Shown here piece after piece: positions 10,515 through 22,053 of a stretch of 64,000 nucleotides of DNA. This DNA is from Sesamum alatum (Eukaryota > Streptophyta > Magnoliopsida > Lamiales > Pedaliaceae). The stretch lies in assembly GCA_034509735.1 (NCBI GenBank), contig JACGWO010000008.1, positions 11,109,864 through 11,173,863 on the forward strand. Reading direction: 5' to 3'. The number at the start of each line of letters is the position of its first letter. Positions within the stretch are counted from its first letter, which is position 1. Position numbers and translations under genes: made by a program. The notes beneath the pieces are model-generated. The model searched no databases, was not told the origin of the DNA, and was given only the letters and a program-made list of their open reading frames with translations.

Positions 10515-12131
10515 GTGAGATATGGCTTTCTAGGTACGACCGATCTTTTGGATAACGATCCTAAGACTTATGGAGAAGCGATGTCAGACAACGACTCCGG
10601 GAAATGGCTTGAGGCCATGAAAGCCGAAATGGACTCCATGAGCGAGAACCAAGTTTGGAGTCTTGTAGATCCACCGAAAGGTGTTAAGCCAGTGGGCTGT
10701 AAGTGGGTCTACAAGCGCAAACTTGGCGTTGATGGAGAAGTCACAACTTTTAAGGCTAGGCTTGTAGCTAAGGGATACACTCAACGACCCGGGGTCGATT
10801 TTGAGGATACCTACTCGCCAGTAGCCATGGCTAAGTCCATTCGGATCCTGCTCGCCATAGCAGCATGGTATGACTATGAGATATGACAGATGAACGTGAA
10901 AACGGTCTTCCTCAACGATTTCGTTGAAGAAGAGATCTATATGGATCAGCCGGAGGGTTTCACGGTCACTGGAGAAGAACAGAAAGTCTGTCGTCTCCAG
11001 AAGACCATTTATGGCCTCAAACAAGCCTCCCGAAGTTGGAACATTCGCTTTGACGAAGTAATACGGGGGTATGACTTCATAAAAAATGAATCCGACCCTT
11101 GTGTATACAAGAAGGTCAGTGGGAGCTCAATTGTGTTCCTAGTGCTTTATGTGGATGACATTCTGCTCATTGGTAATGACGTTAGAATGTTAGGAAACAC
11201 AAAAGCATGGTTGTCAACCCAGTTTTCCATGAAGGACTTGGGTGAAGCCTCCTACATCCTAGGCATCCAGATTGTCAGGGACAGATCTAAAAGGGTGTTA
11301 GGACTCACCCAAAACTCGTAAATGGAGAAAGTCCTAAAGAGATATCGAATGGACAACTCCAAACGAGGATTCCTTCCCATGAGGCATGGGATCAAGTTGT
11401 CCAAGAAACAATCCCCACAGACTGATGAGGAACTTGAAAGGAAGTCATCCCCTATACTTCTGTCGTAGGTAGCATCCAATATGCGGTCCACTGCACTAGG
11501 CCTGATATTGCATACGCTTTGAGCGTAACAAGCAGATATCAGTCCTGCGCAGGAGAGGCACATTGGAATGCTGTTAAGGGCATCCTTAAGTGCCTAAGGA
11601 GGACTAAGGAAATGTTCCTAGTCTATGGCAATGGAGAACTAATTCTGGAAGGCTTTTAGCGACGCTAGCTTCCAGTCTGATGACGATGATGCCAAGTCTC
11701 AATCGGGGTACGTATTCAAACTCAATGGAGGAGTAGTAGCTTGGAAAAGTTCCAAGCAAGCAACCATTGCTGACTCCACCACAGAGGCTGAATACATAGC
11801 AGCTTCAGAAGCTGCTAAGGAAGCAGTTTGGATGAGAAACTACATCTAAGAGTTGGGTGTGGTGCCTAGCATCGCCGAGCCTGTTGTCATCTTCTGTGAT
11901 AACAACGGAGCAATAGCGCAAGAAAAGGAACCGAGATCTCATCATCGTTCCAAACACATTCTTAGACGCTACCATCTTCTTAGAGAAATGGTAGGAAGAG
12001 GTGACGTCCGGATGGACCGAGTCAACTCAGCAGACAACACAGTAGATCCACTGACAAAGCCTATGTCGCAGAGCGCTCATACGCAACATCTTGAGAAGAT
12101 GGGGATTAGACATATGGGCGATTGGCTTTAA
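10515..12131 (+). pseudogene. Element N reverse transcriptase and RNase H (stops in frame)
   Basis: Starts around RYGFLGTTD, then WVYKRKLGVDGEV, the fingers and palm, and YVDD at 11148-11159 with both catalytic Asp codons intact. Stops: TGA replaces a Trp codon near 10884 and TAA a Tyr codon near 11319; a frameshift lies near 11440. RNase H follows (about 11650-12131) and ends with the conserved copia tail VDPLTKPM...MGDWL and TAA. It would copy the element RNA into cDNA in the particle. Confidence 0.9.
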
Positions 12132-12147
12132 AGGTCAAGTGGGAGAT
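12132..12147 (+). other. Polypurine tract of element N
   Basis: AGGTCAAGTGGGAGAT directly between the pol stop and the 3' LTR start; primes plus-strand synthesis. Confidence 0.85.
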
Positions 12148-14128
12148 TGTTAGAATAGGTGACCATGTAAGCCAATTTTGGCAGGAATATGTAACATATG
12201 TCTAGACAATTTCTGGTGTTTGATAAAAACATTTATGAATAAAGAAGTGAAAATTCATATGGCAATACTTTGTTTACGTTCACTTATATCTGCATTTACA
12301 TTTCTGTTCACTATGCAAACAAAGCCCACGGACTGAGAATCGATTTCGGGGATAGGGACTACGCTTGGAGGTAGGTCCATGAAATCAGTCTTACCGAATC
12401 AGTCCGGAAATCTCCAAGTCAAGGAATCCCGAAAAATGGGTATCGGGATTCCCTTTGACACTTGCACTAAGCATCTGTTGTCGTATTTCATCGACGGGTG
12501 ACGAAGGTCGTCTAAGCAGTGTTAGTGGGTCAGCATGCTAAGAAGCAACTGATTGAGGTGACTCGCGGGAATCGTCTTACGGAGGACCTTGAGTATGGTC
12601 AGCAAGGTATGACGTGTATTCCCGGTTCCAACGGTACAGGCCAAGTCCTTTGACTTGAGGAACTGCTGAGTTCACCTGTGCATCAGGTCTGTATCTTAGA
12701 TATGGTGAGAGATTGCCAAAATACTCTTCAGTAGTCATAAGCCATGTCTAGTGCAGCTCGGGTGTACAGAGTGACAGTATTTTCCAAGAAAGGATCTGTC
12801 TCCTGTCAAAAGGTATTGACAGTTGAGTCTCATGTACGCTCTGTGTCTTGTCCCTAAAATCTGTGGCCACAGTACTGAACAGAAGGGAAGGTTTCCCTTG
12901 TGGCGTTTAGTAAGGACAGACCGACACTTAGGTCCAAAATGGGTACCTGCTTTTTCCGTGTCCTAGACTCTAAGTGATGAGACCGAAGACAGAAGGACAA
13001 GTGTACTGTTAGAGCCTAAATGTTCATCCCCAATTATTTCACCTAGTCTCTAGTGCCATGGACCGTTGCTAGATGGCCACCCATGGTAACGGACGGATTG
13101 TAGGAATCCGACCAAGTCTAGCTGAACGGTGAACCTAAAGAGTCACACACTATCTACACACACTTAGTATTTAATTTGGAATTAAATATTGGAGCAAAGG
13201 AATGATTAAATTAGATTTAATCGGGTCCTATATTTTCTTGGAGAAATTAATTCGTTCTATTTGATCAAGGGAATTAAATTAATAAATAGGATTTATTAAA
13301 GGGTTGATTTAATGGGCTTAGAATAAATATTAATATTTATTTATTATATTTATTTTTAGCCTTTTGGAATATTTAATGGGATTTAAATATTCCATTAAAT
13401 TAAATTCAACGGTTGAGATGGAAAGGGGAGATGGAAGGCTAGGATTTGTTTGACTAGGTCAAACACTAGTGTGACTAGGACTTTGACTAGGTCAAAATCC
13501 TAGACAAATTAGAGTTCTTAGAGTAGGAGTTTAAAGAGGATTAAACTCCTCCTCTATAAATACCTCTAGCTTCCAACTTTTTGAAGGATGATGAAATTTC
13601 AACACACACACAACACACACATAATTTCGGCCTCTCCCCTCTCTCTCTCCACTCTCCAAGAAAAATATTTTCTAGTTCTTTTGTTCTTGGAACATTAGAA
13701 CTTAGATGAATCAATTCCGTTAATTGATAACGTGTTGTTGATTCATCCACTCCAAAATAGACACTTGTTCGTTGCTAGCACGACGTGCAAGATACGTGGG
13801 TGGATCGTGTGTCACGATTTGGAGGGTCTCAAGAATGAGATCTCGGTGTAAAATGGGGAACAACGCGTGTAGCCGTTGAAGACGAAAACGACAACGGGTA
13901 GGTCTCGTTTTATTTTTCGTCTCTCTTTATTTTCAACTCTATGGCCTCCATGATTTTCTTTACATGTTGTTTAATCATGAGATACACCGAACACCCCGGG
14001 AATCTCAAGGGTACACCCCCTTGAGCGTGTTCTTTTATTATTAAAATCATGCTTTAATTTTTGTATGTTATTTTATATCGCGCTTCTGCATTCGCGCAAT
14101 TCCCGGGACGATCCACCGATTTCTTTCA
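12148..14128 (+). repeat. 3' LTR of element N
   Basis: TGTTAGAATAGG to TTTCTTTCA, matching the 5' LTR closely. A pyrimidine-rich stretch near 13636 is about 18 bp shorter than in the 5' copy. TATA box at 13555-13562. Confidence 0.95.
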
Positions 14129-14133
14129 ATCCT
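14129..14133 (+). repeat. Target site duplication of N, right copy
   Basis: ATCCT, matching 3862-3866. Confidence 0.95.
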
Positions 14134-14913
14134 CAGTCGCTTCCTCCATCCTATGACAGGTTTGTTGTAAACTACAACATGAACGGACTTGAGAAGTCTA
14201 TTCATGAGTTGATCAACATGCTAGTCCAATACGAGGCAACGACCCACAAGTCGGCGCCGGCGGTATTGATAGGAGAGGCTTCAACCTCTAAGGCGAATGG
14301 CAAGAGGGCCGGACGCTGGAAGAGGAAGAAGGGTAAAGGGAAGACGGTTACGGCCCCTGCTCGCGCTTCGGGCGTCCCTGTTGCTCCGATGGGACCGAGC
14401 AAAGGGAAAGGGAAGGCCCGTGGTTCTCAGCGGTCCAAGGCAAATGATGTCTGCATGCATTGCCAAGGGAAGGGGCATTAGAAGAGGGAGTGCCCACAAC
14501 TCCTCTCCAACCTAGGAAAGTTTGTGGTTGAAGTAAATATGATTACTAATTCTGCTTCATGGGTATTGGATACCGGGTGTGGTGCTCACATTTGCAATGA
14601 TTTGCAGGCACTACAAAGAAGCAGAAGGCTAACCAAGGATGAGATGATCCTGAGGCTAGGCGATGGCAAAGCCGTTGCTGCGGAAGCCGTAAGGTCACTA
14701 GAGTTAGCCATTAGTAGTCATGTTAGGATTGTACTGAACGACTGTTTCTATGTACCTAGCATGATTAAAAATATTGTTTCCATCCCGGTCCTAGATAAGG
14801 AGGGATATGAATTTACCATCAATAAAAACGGCTTTTTCATTATTAAAGATGGCATTTCTCATCTACTTGGTACATTGGTCAATGGTCTGTACATACTTCA
14901 ACAGTCTAGTTAG
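14134..14913 (+). pseudogene. Element A gag C-terminal part and protease
   Basis: Gag resumes at once after N with QSLPPSYDRFVVNYNMNGLEKSIHELINM, the direct continuation of the fragment ending at 3866. The zinc knuckle CMHCQGKGH has its Trp codon changed to TAG at 14479-14481. A second frame from 14524 holds the protease with LDTGCGAH intact and a complete-looking core up to the TAG at 14911. Confidence 0.9.
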
Positions 14914-15900
14914 ATTATGACTGCAGAACACAAATGAAACCGCGATGATCATAATAACGCACAGATATGGCATGCGAGGTTAGGTCATATCTCTAAAGAT
15001 AGGATAAGAAGGTTGGTGGACTCAAAGAGTCTAGAAATAGACGATTTGGACAACCTACTGGCCTGCGAATCCTGTCTAAAGGGAAAGATGACCAAGAAAC
15101 CCTTTGTTGGACAAAGTACGCTAGCCAGTGGTCTGTTGGATTTGATCCATACGGATGTCTGTGGCCCACTAAATACTCAGGCTAGAGGTGGGTACTCATA
15201 CTTCATAACCTTTACCGATGATCACTCACGGTATGGTTATGTTTACCTGATGAGGTACAAGTCTGAAACCTTTGGAAGGTTTAAGGTATACAGATGAAGT
15301 AGAGAACCAAACCGGTCGAAAGATCAAAGCCCTTCGATCGGACCGAGGTGGAGAGTATTTGAGAGGTGAGTTTACGGATTATCTAAAAGAGAATGGGATT
15401 CTCTCTCAGTGGACCCCTCCTGGAACACCACAGCTTAATGGTGTGTCTGAAAGGAGGAATCGACCTTTTTGGACATGGTCCGAGCCATGATGAGTTTTAC
15501 CGAACTCCCCTTTTTCCTTCTGGGGATATGCTCTTGAGACGGCGACCAAAGTTTTGAACTTGGCGCCATCTAAGAAGGTATCCCAGACGCCATATGAGAT
15601 ATGGCATGGCAAGCCTGCCTCCTATAAATACTTCAAAGTGTGGGGTTGCCCCGCATATGTCAAGAGATTAGTGGGAGATAAACTGGACTCAAGGTCTAAT
15701 TTATGTAGGTTCATCGGCTATCCAAAAGAAACTGCGGGATATTATTTCTATGATCCCTCTGAGCAAAAGGTTTTTGTCTCGCGAAACACAATGTTCTTGG
15801 AAAAGGATTTTCCATCGGATAGTCAACGCAATGAGGTACTCGTTGATGAATCAAGTGAGGTACCCCATGAGGCGACAGTGACATCTGAGCCAGTATTTCC
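14914..15900 (+). pseudogene. Element A integrase (frameshifted)
   Basis: Pre-integrase region, then HTDVCGPL, LRSDRGGEY and NGVSERRN, the three DD35E blocks, lie in two different frames. The shift is near 15288, where the sequence after GRFK differs from N by a short deletion. Another shift follows near 15470. Inactive. Confidence 0.88.
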
Positions 15901-17528
15901 CACTGATATTCTTCCATTCCTCCGTAGGTCGGCCAGAGTATCCCATGCACCTGATAGGTATGGATTTCTGGGCCTGACCGGTCAGTTGGATAATGATCCA
16001 AAGACGTACGGAGAAGTGATGTCGGACATCGATTCGGATAAGTGGCTTGAGGTCATGAAATCCGAGATAGACTCGATGGGTACAAAAAAGGTTTGGACCC
16101 TAGTAGACCCACCGAAAGGGGTCAAACCCGTAAGGTGTAAATGGGTCTACAAACGTAAGCTTGGAGCTGACGGGGAGGTTACAACCTTCAAAGCCAGGCT
16201 TGTGGCGAAGGGTTACACTCAGCGACCCGAGGTCGACTTTGAGGAAACCTACTCGCCTTTAGCAATGGCCAAGTCCATTCGGATACTGCTTGCCATAGCA
16301 GCATGGTATGACTATTAAATATGGCAGATGGACGTGAAAACCGTCTTCCTCAACCGTTTCGTAGAGGAAGAGATCTATATGGATCAGCCGGAAGGTTTCA
16401 CAACTGTTGGAGAAGAGCAGAAGGTCTGTCGTCTCCAAATGTCCATCTATGGCCTCAAGCAAGCTTCCCGAAGCTGGAACATATGTTTTGATGAAGTCAT
16501 ACAGGGATATGATTTCACCAAGAACGAGTCCGATCCTTGTGTATACAAGAAGGTCAGTGGGAGCTCAGTTGCGTTTCTAGTGCTTTATGTGCTCATTGGG
16601 AATGATGCTAAGATGTTGGGTACCACTAAAGCTTGGTTTTCAATGTAATTCTCCATGAAGGATATGGGCGAGGCATCCTACATCCTTGGCATCAAGATCT
16701 ACAGGGATAGATCTAGAAGGATGTTAGGAATGGCCCAGTCCTCGTACATTGAGAAAGTCTTGAAGAGATTCAAGATGGAGAACTCAAAACGAGGATTCCT
16801 TCCTATGAGGCATGGAATTAAGTCATCCAAGAAGCAGTGTCCTAGGACTAATGACGAGCTTAAACGGATGTTCGACATCCCCTATGCTTCAGCCGTAGGC
16901 AGCATACAGTATATTGTTCAGTACACTAGACCTGATGTGGTTTTCGCTTTGAGCGTAACAAGTGGAATGCAGTCAAGACTATCGTGAAGTACCTGAAAAG
17001 GACTAAGGACATGTTCTAGATCTATGGCGGTGGAGAGTTGATACTGAAAGGCTATAGCGACGCTAGCTTCCAGTCGGATGACGATGATGCGAAATCTCAG
17101 TCTGGTTATGTGTTTAGACTAAATGGTGGCGTGGTTACTTGGAAGGGTTCCAAGCAGGCTACCACGGCGGACTCCACCATAGAGTTTTGAATACATAGTG
17201 GCTTTGGAAGCTGCTAAAGAGTGGTTTGGTTGATGAGCTACATCCAAGGGTTGGATGTAGTACCTAGCATTGCTAAGCCTGTAATTATCTTTTATGATAA
17301 CAATAGGGCGACAGCGCTAGCAAAGGAACCGAGATCTCATCACGATCCAAGCATATTCTTAGACGCTACCATCTGCTTAGAGAGATGGATAGCAGGAGTG
17401 ACGTTCGATTGGACCGAGTCAGCTCCGCAGAAAACATAGTAGATCCACTTGCTAAGCCCATGTCGCAAGTTGCCCATACTCAGCATCTAGATAAAATGGG
17501 TTTGAGGTCAATGGGTGATTGGCTTTAG
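15901..17528 (+). pseudogene. Element A reverse transcriptase and RNase H (catalytic Asp pair deleted)
   Basis: Reverse transcriptase begins within 15554-16318 and continues from 16328 after a TAA at about 16316. At 16591 a 12-bp in-frame deletion removes the four residues DDIL from YVDDILLIG, leaving YVLIG, so the polymerase active site is gone. Further stops and shifts occur at about 16648, 16985 and 17190. RNase H ends with MGDWL and TAG at 17526-17528. Confidence 0.9.
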
Positions 17529-17542
17529 GTCAAGTAGGAGAT
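17529..17542 (+). other. Polypurine tract of element A
   Basis: GTCAAGTAGGAGAT, between the pol stop and the 3' LTR. Confidence 0.8.
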
Positions 17543-19771
17543 TGTAAGAATAGGTGACCAGGAAGCTAATAGGTTTGGCAATTTGTAACCTATTATACAA
17601 CTCGATGTAAATGTAATATTATTATGTGATGAATAAAATGAGTATTCGTCACTTCTGGTGCTTACTTTGTTTTGCGCATTTCACATTTGTTAAAACGGCG
17701 TTTAACTTATATCACAACAAAGCCCACAGACTATGGATAACAACTCGTGCAGTTGGGCCACACATTGGATGGTGGTCATGAAACCAACTGATTAAGAAGT
17801 GGGTCTGAAACATTCCAAGTCGAGGACCTCGAGACAGGGCATCGAGAGTCCTATTGAGACTTGGGTCAAGAGTCGTGTTCATTGGATGAGTGCCGTGTTT
17901 CATCGGCGACAGGCGTGGGACGCCTACACGATCTTGATGGGTTGGTCGACTGGGGTCGAGCCGACTGGACAAACTCGCGGGAATCATCATATGGAAGCCT
18001 TGGAGGCTTGGTCGGTATGATTGGTTTTCCCCAGTTCCGATAGTACGGGAGTAATCCTCAGACTTGAGGGATCATGGCAGTCACGTGCACAGGACGGCTG
18101 TATCTTAGATCTGGCGAGAAGTGATCATTCTGTAAGATGATTATCATAAGCCTTGTCTAGTGCAGTCGAACTGTGTAGCGAGGACAGTGGATTCCAAGAA
18201 GAGGATCCGTCCCCTATCAGTATGTGACAGAGGTATCTCCTATGCACTCGGAGACACGTTCATGCTGTTTGAAGCTGTGGCCACAATGGTTGGTCGAACA
18301 GGGAATGGTTTCCTGTGTCGACGCAATGAAGCATACGTGGTCTCGAGTATTAAGCATAGATGCCTAGTCAAGGATGGGAACCGATGCCCAATTCCATACC
18401 CTAGACTGAAGCCGGGAGACGGTAGACGGAAGGATCATACCCGTATGGAATTAGCGCCTAAATTTTCACGCCAATTCACGCAGTCTCTAGTGCCATGGAC
18501 CGTTGCTAGACGGCCACCTATGGTAACGGGCCCTTGTGGAACACAGGCCCAAGTCTAGCTGAGGGTGAACCTAAAGCGTCACACACAAATCACCGAGGAG
18601 GTTAAGAGATTGACTTGGATTTAATCTCGAAGGATACATAAGTAATTGGATTACTTAAGGGAAAGTCAATTGGATGGACGGGCCGATATTGTATCGGGCC
18701 TTCGTTTAATCGGTAAATTGGATTTTCTATTAAATATGAAAAGTTGAGACATTGAGACGTTGGATCTTTTAATTGAATTAAAAGATCAATGGAAATAATT
18801 TAAACGGACATTAAATTGCATTTAGTGTTAGGTTCGTCGCAATTGGATTACGATAAAACCCGGTGTGTTTAATTAGACCCGAGAGGAGAAATAATTCCTA
18901 TTTTGGAGTAGGAAGAAGTTGGACTTCTTCCCTTAGATAGACATGGCCGAAATGCTCCCTTGGAGGAAGCAAAATCAGCCATGTTTCATGCTAGGTGGTA
19001 TGTTGACTTATCTCTTTTGGAAAGAGACAAATCAACTCCAATCAAGCCCTTCCCTTTTGGTATGACTTGATCATACCATAAATTTTGGTAGGGTTGATTG
19101 AAGAATTAATGGTGATTGATTGGAATGTATCTAGACATCCTTGGATGAACTTAGACACATTCCAATAATCACATTAATTATGTATATATATAAGAATATA
19201 CAACACCAAGCATAAGTGAATTATTATTCATCTTTTTCTACGAAAAAGAAGAAGAAAAATCGGCCTCTCCTCTTCCTCTCAACTCCCGGCCAAACCCCCT
19301 CTTTCTCACTTGTGTTCTTCACTTGATGTTGAATCAAGAAGAAGAAAGAAGTAGGTTTAAGCGTACGCTAATCCATAGTGTTCTTCTCTTAAACCGATTC
19401 CTTCATAAACCCGTTTTCTTCTAGCAAGGAGAATGTGCGTTTCTTCCGATGTGGTGTGGATTACCTTTGGAGAATCCATATGTTTGGATCTCATGAGCAT
19501 TCCGGATAAGGAACAACGCAAGTAGCCGGGAGCACACGTTAAACAATCAAAGGTAACAGTTTTATTACGCTTTGGTTTATTTACTATCTATCTATTACCT
19601 TTGTGTTTATATATATGTTTTAATATTTACACATCCTACATCGAACGGCCGGTTGAGCACCCAAGGGTACACCCCTTGGGATTCGTTTATTTAAATTAGA
19701 TTTCAATTTACGCACCATTTCTCGCTTTCTCGCTTCCGCTCGCGCTCCCGAGCGGATCCGCTTGTCCTTCA
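17543..19771 (+). repeat. 3' LTR of element A
   Basis: 2229 bp, from TGTAAGAATAGGTGACC (one change from the family TGTTAGAATAGG) to TGTCCTTCA. The sequence switches at 19772 to a minus-strand reverse transcriptase. The first five flanking bases (CATAT) should be the target duplication, but the left copy lies outside the window. An inverted repeat like that at 720-744 is at about 18763-18787. Confidence 0.93.
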
Positions 19772-21044
19772 CATATATTTAGTCTTTCTCAATCACTTCA
19801 GTATGGTCTTGACTGCAGTCCAATGTGCCTCCCTGGCACACACCTAATATCAGCTTGTTAAGCTCAAAGCGTAGGCGACATCAGGCCTAGTGTATTGCAC
19901 AACATACTGAATGTTGCCTACTGCTAAAGCAGAGGGGACATCCTTCATCCTTTTAAACTCTTGATCAATCTTAGAAAATTGTTTCTTCGAAAACTTAACC
20001 CCATGCCTCAATGGAAAGAATCCTCGCTTGGATCTCTCCATCTTGAATCTCTTCAAGATGAGTTTTAGGTCATTCCAAACATCCTTTTAGATCTAACTGT
20101 GAAGATCTTGATGCCAAGAATCTAGGAAGCCTCACCCAAATCGTTCTTGAAGAATTGAGTGGACAACCATATTTTAGTGTTACCTAACATCTTAGCATCG
20201 TTCTCAATGAGTAAGATGTGGTCCACATAAAGCATGAGGAACGCAACAGAGCTCCCACTGACCTTCTTGTATACACAAGGTTAAAAGTCATTCTAGATGA
20301 AATCATAACCCCATATGACTTCATCAAAATGTATATTCCGGCTTTGAGAAGCTTGTTTAAGGCGATAAATGGACCTTTGGAGATGGCATACCTTCTACTC
20401 TTCTCCAACAGTTGTGAAACCCTTCGATTGATCCATATAGATCTCCTCAACAAACATTTAAGGAAAGTCATTTTCACGTCCATCTGTCATATTTCATAGT
20501 GATACACATGCTATTATGGCAAACATAATCTGAATGGACTTGGCCATGGCTACTGGCGAATAGATTTCCTCAAAATCAACCCCAGGTCACTGAGTATAAA
20601 CCTTTTGGCACAAGCGTGGCCTTGAAGGTAGTTACCTCCCCTTCAACTCCAAGTTTACATTTATAGACCCATTTACACCCAATGGGTTTTGGTGGATTTG
20701 GGCGGGTCTACCACTGTCCAAACTTGGTTTGAACTCATGGAGTCTTTCCGGATTTCATGGTATCAAGCCACTTACCCGAATCGATGTCCGACATTACTTC
20801 TCCATATGTCTTTGGATCATTATCCATCTAACCAATCACGCCTACAAAACCATACCTCTCAGGCGGTTGAGGCACTCTAGCTAACCTATGGAGCACTGGA
20901 ATATTATCAGTGGGAAAATAGCGGCAGACGATTTCGCTATTGTTGACTAAGATGCGTCACTTGATTCCACAAAGAGCAACTCATCACGACGGGTATCCGC
21001 TGGAAAACCTCTTTCCAATAAAATTGCGTTTCTCGAGATAATAC
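19772..21044 (-). pseudogene. Element C: minus-strand copia reverse transcriptase remnant
   Basis: On the minus strand this reads as the copia reverse transcriptase from its N-terminal region (about 21000) to the RKRGFFPLRHG and YVVQYTRPDVAYALS blocks (about 19870-20050). YVDD is changed to YVDH at 20218-20229, and several frameshifts are present. RNase H is missing because element A is inserted at 19772. At its upstream end the sequence passes directly into leader near 21045, so gag, protease and integrase are deleted. Confidence 0.85.
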
Positions 21045-21135
21045 AATAAATAAACCATTCATCCATCAAATATGCCACATGCAAAATAAAGCCTAACATG
21101 CCCCTGTCGGATGATCACAAGCCTGAATCCTATGC

Positions 21136-21159
21136 GATCCACTAAGCCCACAGTGGATC
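21136..21159 (-). other. Predicted stem-loop 3 in C leader
   Basis: GATCCACT pairs over 8 bp with AGTGGATC. On the minus strand the loop contains GGGCTT. Confidence 0.5.
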
Positions 21160-21838
21160 TAGGGTTGGTCCTACACTATTACATTGAATAGTAGAAACCC
21201 ATCACACACTGATGGGCCTTGCCTCTTTGTCCACCGGGCCTCCATGGCTGTGGACCTCCATGGAACTCCTTGGAATCCTCCTTCTGGCCATCCTTCATCT
21301 TCTTCATTTAATTAAAAAAATAAAACCTCACAACTATTCTACGCTCATTACAACTTAAAAAGAAACATCGACGAACACCCGGGGGGAATACAATTGGAGG
21401 GAGATAGAAGACCTTATTATTCCAAGGCAACCAGAAAAGAGAGAGGAAACAATAAAACGAGGCACACAAGCCCAATCAAAATAAACCATACATACAGTCT
21501 AGGGCTTTGTGATCATCCGTCCTCCTTAACGCAAATAGCATTTCACATAATCAAGTAACATGCTATTCACATGATCTCTTGATAACCAATATCATTAAAC
21601 GCATAAAATAACCGCATAATTTCTACACCAAAATTTTGACCATCAGTGCAACCATTGCAATTTTCTTGCTAGGAAATCCTCTCTTCATTAATTAAACAAT
21701 ATTAAATTTTAGGTGGTTCCAAACCAAACCCAGAATAAAAAATTTCTAAATAATGTCATTTAAGAAAAACATGCAGAAAATAAACCAAAATTAACCCCAG
21801 AAAAATAATTTTGGAAAACAACCACGAAAATGGAAGAC

Positions 21839-22053
21839 GAGCGACTACTGCCGCTGTAGTTAGCCGGCCAAGCCTGCCGCTTGCGCGCGCTGGACGTGCT
21901 GGCCGGACGCAGCGCGAAGGCTCCTCTGCTTGTGTGCGCACACGCCTGGCCGCACCTCCTGCGCGTGTGGCCACAGGCAGGCCAGATATATTGGCCCTGC
22001 GCGCTGGGCACGCCAGTTGAGGGACCGCACACAGGCCCCCTGCCTGTGCGCGC
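21839..22053 (-). other. GC-rich leader block of element C
   Basis: Same compositional block as in A, N, B and G. Small overlapping open frames are present on both strands but share no protein similarity with the other blocks. Confidence 0.65.

Larger units (their letters stand above)
3867..14128 (+). mobile_element. Element N: complete Ty1/copia retrotransposon nested in gag of A
   Basis: 10262 bp with two LTRs (1995 and 1981 bp), primer site, 2.2-kb leader, gag-pol and purine tract, flanked by the ATCCT duplication. It is structurally complete but not coding-competent: a frameshift between protease and integrase and several in-frame stops. The two LTRs differ by scattered substitutions (I count about 14 in the first 480 bp) and small indels, so insertion is fairly recent but not fresh. 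It belongs to the same broad family as A but has a distinct LTR type, shared with D and J. Confidence 0.95.
1..19771 (+). mobile_element. Element A: Ty1/copia retrotransposon, 5' end outside the window, split by element N
   Basis: The order is partial 5' LTR, primer site, leader, gag, protease, integrase, reverse transcriptase/RNase H, purine tract and 3' LTR, all on the plus strand. This is the copia order, with integrase before reverse transcriptase. A 10.3-kb element (N) sits inside gag, and the A gag frame resumes exactly after it. The first base of the window aligns to about 500 bp inside the 3' LTR, so about 500 bp of the 5' LTR lie upstream. On its right side A interrupts a minus-strand reverse transcriptase (C). 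It is defective: frameshifts, stops and loss of the catalytic YVDD aspartates. Confidence 0.9.
21045..22053 (-). other. Element C leader remnant
   Basis: Reverse-strand leader resembling that of N, for example the GCATGTGG...GATGGATGAATGG stretch, the CCCGGG-containing region and the CGGGCT-type hairpin at 21136-21159. From 21839 it is GC-rich like the other leader blocks, and it is cut by the end of the B 3' LTR at 22054. Confidence 0.75.

Noticed and set aside
18160..18558. 132-codon open frame in the A 3' LTR, with equivalents in other LTRs (for example 31551-31180, 39579-39256)
   Set aside because: Follows the conserved LTR core in all copies but is broken differently in each, and lies in U3 upstream of the TATA box; conservation is better explained by DNA-level constraint.
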